From assembly GCA_036571765.1 (NCBI GenBank), contig BROE01000001.1, positions 1,178,001-1,242,000 of the forward strand: 64,000 nucleotides of DNA. The letters run 5' to 3'. The notes beneath the pieces were generated by a model. It worked only from the letters and a program-made list of their open reading frames with translations, had not been told where the DNA came from and searched no databases. Shown here in pieces: positions 57,701 through 64,000 of the stretch (position 1 is the stretch's first letter; every line of letters starts with the position of its first letter). This stretch comes from Plecoglossus altivelis (Eukaryota > Chordata > Actinopteri > Osmeriformes > Plecoglossidae). Both the position numbers and the translations under genes were made by a program.

Positions 57701-60700
57701 CACGTATCCAACGTTGTGGGTAATATCGCATTTAGACCTTCGTTGTTTTTGAATAAATGCGTCTAGAAGTCGTGTACTGAAAACCAAGTATTTAACTCAC
57801 CTTATCCATAGCAGCGAACATTGGAATATTATACATTGTGGTAAGGTAGGCCCTATATCCTATGTTAATCAACAGTATGTCTGCTCAGTCTTGCCGGCTG
57901 TGTCCTGGTCACCTAGCCAGGGGTAGTTTTAAAGGTGCGATTGGTTGTCTTTCCAAACAATTTAAGTGGTTTAGTAGGCCTAATGTTGCGAAAGCGAATA
58001 AGTGCACAGATTATCCAGAATGTTTATCAAGCTATTGGCGTTCATAATTTTTATTTCTTGTCTAAATCTTCCCATTCTCTTCATACAGCTACTGTAGAAC
58101 CGGAGAGTGATATTTACATGCGCTTTATGAAGTCCCATAAGTGCTACGACATTGTGCCCACCAGCTCCAAGCTCGTGGTGTTTGACACAGCACTACAAGT
58201 AAGCAAGCACTACTCAACACCTGTATCTAGCATTTCACATGACGGAGCCCCATTTCTCCACAGAGACTGACCGGGTCTTGTAGCATTTTTTTTTGTCTAA
58301 CAGCATTTCTACAGTTCAAGACCAGTCGTCCAAACCTATCGTATTGGAGTTCCTCCATGGTCAGAGAGTGATTTGTAATTGCTTGGTTAATGTTCCATGA
58401 GAAAAACGAGATAATTAGCTACTGTTTGAGGAGGTTGAGAAATTGTCTTAAAGCTGTTAAACAATAATCTTAGAGAGAGTGTAGTAAACCTTTTGATGTG
58501 TAAAAGTTTAACTACCAGATCCACTCACCTCAAGGTTGGTATTATTCTCGGACTTTGTGTTTTTTCAGGTAAAGAAAGCATTCTTTGCTTTGGTGGCCAA
58601 TGGGGTGCGTGCGGCTCCACTTTGGGACACTGAGAAGCAGTGCTTTGTGGGTAAGAAAACGTGTCTTGTACTGTTTAAATCTGTACCTCCATTTTGGTGA
58701 CTTGGAATGCTTTGCCTATGCTTCTCCATAGGTTATATCCCGTGTGAATCTCTTTAAAAGGGGGAATTAATGTATTGCAAACATTGATTAACTTTCTAGA
58801 TATAACTACCTCATTCAAAGTGTCAAAGAGTTAGGGTTACTTTGCACACAATCCAAATATGCCATCAAATGATCACACTCTTTTGGGCAGTTGCAGAAAC
58901 TGCCAAGGTTTTAACCACTAAGTGTAATTATATTTTGTACAATCATACACACAGTGGATTGACCAAAACATGTAAAACGGCCCCTTTTAGCCACCTGACT
59001 GATTCAGCATCTGTTTCTAGGAATGTTGACTATTACAGACTTCATCATCATACTTCACAGATACTACAAGTCACCTATGGTAAGCCAAACATGGAGAAAT
59101 GATTTGCAAGGATTATTTCTTAACCTGTACAGTGAAGGACTTCAGTTTGTTAAATACTTTCACAATTTTGTATGGATTGTATTGGTTTTTAAAATTCCAG
59201 GTGCAAATCTATGAATTAGAGGAGCATAAGCTTGAAACATGGAGAGGTTTGTGACTTTTTTGCAACGTAACTGCTTTAAACTGCTTTCCTTGTTGTGTTA
59301 CGTAGGCCTTAAAATACAATATTAACACTTTTTTCCCTCTAGAGGTGTATTTACAGGAGACTTTCAAGCCTCTAGTCAACATATCACCTGATGCAAGGTA
59401 AATACACTCTTCTAATTCCAATAATAACTCTGTTGTTCCAGTGTCATTGTGGAGCAACAATACTCAAATGCTGCCATGCACACACACTAAGATTGAGAAA
59501 TCGTCTTGTTCTGATTGGGCTATGTATCTGTGTGACCGCAGCATATTCGATGCTGTCTACTCCCTGATCAAAAACAAGATCCACCGCCTCCCTGTTATCG
59601 ACCCTATCACAGGGAACGCTCTTTACATCCTCACTCACAAGAGGATCCTCAAGTTCCTCCAGCTCTTTGTGAGTGATGACTCCACTGTTTGCCTGTGCAG
59701 ATGCTTACTCCACAAACATGCTTGTTCTGTGGGAGAGGAAGATTGCTGACATTTTTGTCCCTGTGACACAGCAGGAAAAGAGAACCCAGCTTTAAAAGTA
59801 TAGTGTCCTCTAGTGGTGAAATATTGGAATGCAAGCTTAATTGTCTTCTATACCACTTGAGATGCAATCCAATTGGCAAATGTTTGTTTCTTGACCAAAG
59901 AGCTGTGTTTTAGCTTGGACATGTGAAATAATCTTAGAATATATGTAAAATGAAGATGTTTAAATGTGGTTCATTGATAAGTAACATGCTGCAAATTCAC
60001 CCCAGAATACTTTTCCTCATCCTCACCCTGCAGGTGTGTGAAATGCCCAAGCCTGCCTTCATGAAACAAACCCTTGGAGAGCTGGGCATCGGCACCTACA
60101 ACAGCATAGCCTTCATCCACCCCGACACGCCCATCATCAAGGCCCTAAACATCTTTGTGGAGCGGAGGGTATCTGCCCTTCCTGTCGTGGACATGTCTGG
60201 TATGACCTCTAACACTCACTCACCGCACATGGAACCTTCTAGACATACAGGATGTTCTACAGATAGTTAGTATCCCTAATAGGACGTTAATTTACATATA
60301 GTAATAAAGTTTAACCTTCATTCAAAATTTTGTTACAGGGAAGGTGGTGGATATATACTCTAAATTTGATGTCATAGTAAGTACTGTTTTTGCTAACCTT
60401 TTTATTGATAGTATGCAGGGATTTAGTTGGGGTTTAGAAGTGATTGGGACATGCTTTCTGTTACATAACTTGGATGGCTGCTTAACAAGACTGTTGTGAA
60501 CAGAACCTGGCTGCAGAGAAGACGTACAACAACCTGGATATCACAGTGACCCAGGCTCTCAAGCATCGCTCTCAGTACTTTGAGGGAGTCATGAAGTGTC
60601 ACCGGCAGGAAACACTGGAGACAATTGTGGACAGAATAGTCAAAGCGGAGGTGAGCAATTATTTGAGAAACAAACACAGTTTGGTGTGTGTGTGTGTGGG

Positions 60701-60857
60701 GGGGAGACGCACCTCAAATTTGTGTGTTTGTGTGCGTCAGGTCCACCGGTTGGTGGTGGTGGACGAGCGCTCCAGCATCGAGGGTATCATCTCTCTGTCA
60801 GACATCTTGCAGGCCCTGGTGCTCAGCCCAGCAGGTATAGACGCCCAGAACTCCTAA
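44826..60857 (+). CDS. prkag2: AMP-activated protein kinase gamma-2 subunit, long form
   Basis: The gamma subunit of the AMPK heterotrimer senses AMP, ADP and ATP through paired CBS domains. Exons: 44826-44906, 46426-46497, 48263-48530, 55133-55344, 57296-57347, 58089-58198, 58569-58650, 59021-59079, 59201-59246, 59343-59397, 59542-59668, 60034-60199, 60339-60376, 60504-60650, 60741-60857. Phases chain to 543 residues; human PRKAG2 is 569. The start MGSTVMESNK matches human MGSAVMDTKK. The Ser/Pro-rich N-terminal extension that marks gamma-2 is present (TSPGSPKTVFPY, SLSGIFRSSSSS). CBS nucleotide-contact motifs are intact: NGVRAAPLW (Arg at about residue 279), KIHRLPVID (His360-Arg361) and VHRLVVVD (His507-Arg508), the sites equivalent to human R302, H383-R384 and H530-R531. 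The gene is co-oriented with kmt2c. Confidence 0.95.
44907..48262 (+). other. prkag2: prkag2 introns 1 and 2
   Basis: Two introns (44907-46425 and 46498-48262) of AT-rich unique sequence. No convincing exon, repeat or RNA gene was found on either strand. Confidence 0.5.
51654..51720 (+). repeat. (GA)n/(CAGA)n microsatellite
   Basis: (GA)n followed by about ten CAGA units, about 670 bases upstream of the alternative prkag2 exon. Confidence 0.9.
52386..52479 (+). CDS. prkag2: prkag2 alternative first coding exon (3B-like)
   Basis: Inside intron 3, an ATG opens MKRFGSLRRSKKRKEQDGLA then ARRQSEPPCLP, followed by a good donor (GTAATG at 52480). It ends in phase 1, exactly like exon 3, so it splices to exon 4 (55133) and gives a 434-residue protein with 32 residues unique to it, counting the junction codon. 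From memory, mammals have a heart-abundant gamma-2-3B isoform that also starts in intron 3 with about 32 unique residues; the shared layout supports homology but residues were not compared. The basic KRFGSLRRSKKRK start could contact membranes or direct nuclear import. Confidence 0.7.
55133..57347 (+). CDS. prkag2: prkag2 exons 4-5: linker and short-isoform start
   Basis: Exon 4 (55133-55344) encodes SGLSSSPTTPTQAPSQPLFP, then HHSTPERLDVRVCSRSLSSP and PTKPPIPSSSPLPN, matching human SGLSSSPSTPTQ and EPERLENRIYASSSPP. Exon 5 (57296-57347) encodes VYGLFEGMLEKLELDDD. The internal ATG at 57317-57319 begins MLEKLELDDD, the same point where the human short isoform starts (MLEKLEFEDE). A transcript starting near exon 5 would give 325 residues; the human short form is 328. 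Confidence 0.9.
55345..57295 (+). other. prkag2: prkag2 intron 4
   Basis: Begins with a (TG)n microsatellite (55365-55425). It ends in the CpG cluster proposed as the short-isoform promoter. The middle shows nothing recognised. Confidence 0.5.
57160..57295 (+). promoter_or_regulatory. prkag2: Candidate internal promoter for the short prkag2 isoform
   Basis: A local CpG cluster (GTCGCG, GAGCGC, CAGCGCGCACGC, GTCGATC, CTGCGCG) lies directly before exon 5, whose internal ATG gives the short isoform. Surrounding intron sequence is CpG-poor. Mammalian PRKAG2 has an internal promoter at the equivalent place. No TATA box is evident. Confidence 0.4.
57348..58088 (+). other. prkag2: prkag2 intron 5
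   Basis: Unique sequence with no recognised feature. Confidence 0.5.
58089..60857 (+). CDS. prkag2: prkag2 exons 6-15: four CBS domains
   Basis: CBS1: SDIYMRFMKSHKCYDIVPTS, VKKAFFALVANGVRAAPLWD, GMLTITDFIIILHRYYKSPM. CBS2: LVNISPDASIFDAVYSLIKN, KIHRLPVIDPITGNALYILT, HKRILKFLQLF. CBS3: [60 protein letters not shown]. CBS4: FEGVMKCHRQETLETIVDRI, VHRLVVVDERSSIEGIISLS, DILQALVLSPAG. The frame ends IDAQNS then TAA. Exon ends fall within CBS folds, as in mammals. Every residue I know to be altered in human PRKAG2 cardiomyopathy that I could place (Arg302, His383, Arg384, Arg531 equivalents) is the normal residue here. Confidence 0.96.
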
Positions 60858-61623
60858 CACCCTCCCTCTCCCCTCCCCTTTGTTCTGGAACCCTGGTCCC
60901 CTCCCCCCACCCTGTTCCACTCTCCAAGGTAGGACCCACTCACTCACATGCACGCACATGCTCGGTGTCTGGTTGGCTCGCTGCCTCTTGCTCACCTGGG
61001 GCTGGCAGGCTGTTGGGGCCTGCATGCGTTGCCATGCTGGATGCCAGCTGGATGCCAGTGTGCTGTGGGCATGTGCCTGTGCTGTGCGTGCATCCCAACC
61101 AGGTCTGGAACAGGAGTTCCTGGTGGTCATAAGGCCAGACCTTTTCTTGACAGAAGCTCTTTATAAAAAAGGTTTTTTTTATTTTTATATAATTGCTGCT
61201 ATATTCTATGACTAGTTGTCTAAGCTGCTGATTCCAGCTGTTTGCATAGCACAGTATACTCTCAGTAGATCTCTTCTAACCTTGTTTTACGCAAGTGTTC
61301 TCACTGCCTGCACAGCAGACCAGTTCAGTACCTGGGTGTATTGGATGTCGGCCTACAATTCACTGTTAATTGGAATCACTTTTGATCTCAAGGGGGAAAA
61401 AGTAGTTGCTAACAAATCAGTTTTTACTGTAACAATATGCTGTAATTGTTAGTTTTGTGGGTGAATTAAACAGTCTGCATGAGCATGTGGAGTTATGAGT
61501 TAGTGCTCCTAACTGTATATACATCTGAAAGTACTCTGACATTTCTTAAACAAGAAAGAAGGATGCATGTTGTCTTGTGAGCGACACTATGTTGACAGTA
61601 GGTTCCTGCTTGTTCCCCATCAG

Positions 61624-61655
61624 ATGCCTGCAGAGAGGAGTGCCTGTTGGAGTGA
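61624..61655 (+). CDS. prkag2: Candidate alternative last coding exon of prkag2
   Basis: A donor GTATAG occurs inside exon 15 at 60835, in phase 1 just after SPA. The acceptor TTGTTCCCCATCAG ends at 61623, and joining gives DACREECLLE then TGA (61653-61655). Human gamma-2 ends with a similarly placed short charged tail, AKQKETETE. If unspliced, the protein instead ends SPAGIDAQNS at 60857. Both endings are open; which is used cannot be told from DNA. Confidence 0.4.
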
Positions 61656-62958
61656 GGAGGAGGAGGAGAGCTTCTGTAGAAGAGCTGGGGGCCCCGCTGA
61701 AGTTTAAAGGCCTATCCTGCAACCTGTAGCACCACATAGCTGTTGTTAGGAAGTGGGAGAGGGTGGGGGGGCAGGACTGGGGCTGGGGCTGCAGAGCCCC
61801 CACACTGATACACTACAGCTGTGTAACCAAACAACTGGACGGACGTCTTCCAAGAGGCAAAGCCCCCACACCAGACGGTTCACCGCCTGTCTGTTGAAAA
61901 GAAATGTTATATTTTTGGACACATTGATGACACACACACACAAACTCACCAAACACACGTGACCAGCATTAGTTGGACCCTCAGATTTGAAGCCGGTCTA
62001 GTTTTGAGGTGTGTGTGGAAGAAGAGAGCTGTGTGTTAGGTTTGGGTTTCTTGTGTCAAGCTGCTCTGTCTTGTCTCAGCATCTCCTTATTTTTTCAACT
62101 CAAGCCTTGTGTCCTAGACAGCATAATGTCGTCATTCTCCCTACGATTATTCACAAAGCAGCTTTAACAATTTAAATTATTGTGAGGCAATATAGCGAGC
62201 ACCTCAACAATGTCATATCCAAAGTGAATAGTCCTATAGAACTGGAGAATGCTGAGTTTAAACAGTGTTGGTCTGGTAAAAGCATTTGGCCAGACCCATT
62301 TTAGGGGCAAATAATCAACCCCAATTCGTTTTGTGCCTTTGTCATGCCTTGCTCTGACCACTGCAGAACAACCATGGTCATGCCATGTAAAGACCAACGG
62401 TTTTTATTGAAACTATAGAGAAACATGAATGTTTATTTGCTAACTTTATTGGGATTGGTGGATGAGAGGAGTATTTTTTGTTATGTGTTTTGGAGGGACA
62501 GAAAAACAAACCAAAACAATTTTGGGATTGAAATATATATATTTTTTTCTTACCCCTCACTCATTGTTGGTAATCCTAGTGTTGAGAGCCATTTCTTTTT
62601 CCTGCTGTATGCATCTGAAACGCAGTTACCAAAACCATGTTGAACCAAATGGCTGCTCACACCTGTGGGCCTCTGCTGTGCCCTGAGCTGTGCAGCTCAG
62701 ACAGATCTCATCTCCTGTTTCTTTGTAAATAAGATGGTGTTTCAGAAAAATTGCCAGAGAAAGCTTTATTTTTATGAATGTTGCAAAAAAAATGTTTAAA
62801 GGACTGTTTTAATATTCTTTTTGTAAATATACAGTGGAAATGTCCAATTAAATGTTTGTATTCAGATCAAGATGTACTGTACATGTGTAAGCATGAGGAA
62901 ATACACTAACAGTTATGAATGTTTTGTTTACCATTTTGCATTTTTCTGGTAACAGAAA

Positions 62959-62964
62959 AATAAA
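62959..62964 (+). terminator. prkag2: prkag2 poly(A) signal
   Basis: Canonical AATAAA, about 2.1 kb after the stop, with T/GT-rich sequence downstream (TTGGTTGGTTGTTTTAG). Confidence 0.65.
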
Positions 62965-62985
62965 TGACACTGAATGTACTTCACT

Positions 62986-64000
62986 GCATTTGGTTGGTTG
63001 TTTTAGTCTACCATATTTCATTAGACTGTTATATGACAGTTCACTTTCATGTAGCAGGACACATCAAGTGTGATAAACGGTTGCTCTCCCTGCTCTTAAG
63101 AAGGTAAGTGTGACCTGTTGAAATTGCTTCCACTGTAGGAATTTATCACTCCAACCCTCTTTCCCCTTGTGTTTTCAGAGAGCAAACATCCTACCCCCAG
63201 TTTACACCAGTTTCTCTCCCACTCTTGTGCTTGTGGCACAGTGGCGATGCACTGCTGCTTCACAGCAAGATCCTGGGTTCGATTCCTGCATGGGACACTG
63301 TTACAACTGTGGGCATCTTCTCGTGACGCTCCAGCAATCTCCTGGGCCCTTCTGTATGAAGTCCGCTTGTGCTCTCATGGGTTTTCTCCAATGACGAAAA
63401 CCTTTTTTTTTTACATGCAGAATCACTCGTTTCCCAGACAAAGGCAAGGGACGATCCTTTAGAAAGATGTAGCTGATGTGAAAGAACTCTGTGCACCCAG
63501 AGGTGAATGGGAATATTTCTCACCGCTGCCCCGCTCATCAGACCCTCTCAAGCAGGTCTGAGAATAGCCCACAAGGGGGCACTCTGGTACAAGCAGCAGG
63601 ACTGCTGAATAAATTCTTCTATTTGTACAAAATGTTACTTACCAAAACTGATCTTCAAACTATATTTGTACCCTGATCATAGTGGTGCTACACAAAGGTT
63701 CTAATAATAATCACTTAGACGGGGTTTAAATCTATTGTTATGCTAATTGTATAGTTAGTTGACTGATTGAACAGGTGCTCCTACTAATGTTGATAGAGTC
63801 TATTAATTTGAAGAGAATAGTCAAACTTATACAGTCTCCATAACTTGTTAAAGCATTAGGGCTTACTAGGGCACTGGGCCCTTCCTGTTACTGCTTAAAA
63901 CAGACACACACAGACCCACCCTTAGCCCTCACACACTGGACATTCCCTTGAAATACTAGGGGTGATTTAAAATTCTCCTTCTTCGGAGCGTGTCATGCAT
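62986..64000. other. Intergenic region after prkag2
   Basis: Contains the SINE relic at 63228-63397. No gene is supported on either strand. Confidence 0.5.
63228..63397 (+). mobile_element. tRNA-derived SINE relic (DANA/V-SINE-like)
   Basis: Contains pol III box A-like TGGCACAGTGG (63234-63244) and box B GGTTCGATTCC (63276-63286). Between and after them are CTGCTTCACAGCAAGATCCT and CCTTCTGTATGAAGTC, then ATGGGTTTTCTCC, which recall the conserved core of fish DANA/Mermaid-type SINEs. It is degenerate, with an insertion of about 45 bases between box B and the body. The family name is from memory. Confidence 0.65.

Larger units (their letters stand above)
60858..62985 (+). other. prkag2: prkag2 3' untranslated region
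   Basis: Follows the stop of exon 15 and runs to a poly(A) signal at 62959. It holds the candidate alternative last exon and two TGTAAATA motifs (62724-62731 and 62822-62829) matching the Pumilio recognition element. The rest shows no gene. Confidence 0.7.

Noticed and set aside
63169..63462. Plus-strand open frame of 97 codons after prkag2
   Set aside because: Lies over the SINE relic and has no protein similarity that I recognise.

Overview
This window is vertebrate nuclear DNA, most likely from a ray-finned (teleost) fish. The evidence is split genes with GT-AG introns, proteins closely matching human KMT2C and PRKAG2 but with short introns, many dinucleotide and minisatellite repeats, and two tRNA-derived SINE relics of kinds common in fish. 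There are no bacterial operons, rRNA genes or CRISPR arrays. Family comparisons are from memory, because no database search could be run. No wholly new biological system was found; the most notable observation is an unusual lysine channel in a KMT2C SET domain.

Positions 1-44450 hold almost all of a kmt2c (MLL3) gene on the + strand. The window opens in intron 1. From there I could chain 58 exons (my numbering 2-59) with matching phases to a stop at 42731, giving 4,878 codons. The domain order is extended PHD1 and PHD1-3, basic RG-rich linker, PHD4-6, HMG box, a long DPY-x-x-P-x-TPRP repeat exon, acidic and LxxLL segments, Q-rich coiled coils, extended PHD2, FYRN, FYRC, Win motif, SET and post-SET. 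The product is the catalytic subunit of the COMPASS-like complex that methylates histone H3 Lys4 at enhancers. Only exon 1 is missing. The 3' UTR runs to a poly(A) signal at 44423.

Positions 44450-62985 hold prkag2, the AMPK gamma-2 subunit, in the same orientation. Its first ATG (44826) lies only about 400 bases after the kmt2c poly(A) signal. Fifteen phase-consistent exons give a 543-residue long form. Three N-termini can be read: the long form, a 32-residue alternative exon inside intron 3 (52386), and a short form starting at the ATG in exon 5 (57317). An alternative last exon at 61624 is also possible. The four CBS motifs that bind adenine nucleotides are intact.

Positions 62986-64000 are intergenic and carry one SINE relic. 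I found no supportable gene on the minus strand. The two genes have unrelated jobs (chromatin and energy sensing). Their neighbourhood is inherited: in human they lie close together on 7q36.1 in the same orientation, with GALNT genes between them that are absent here.
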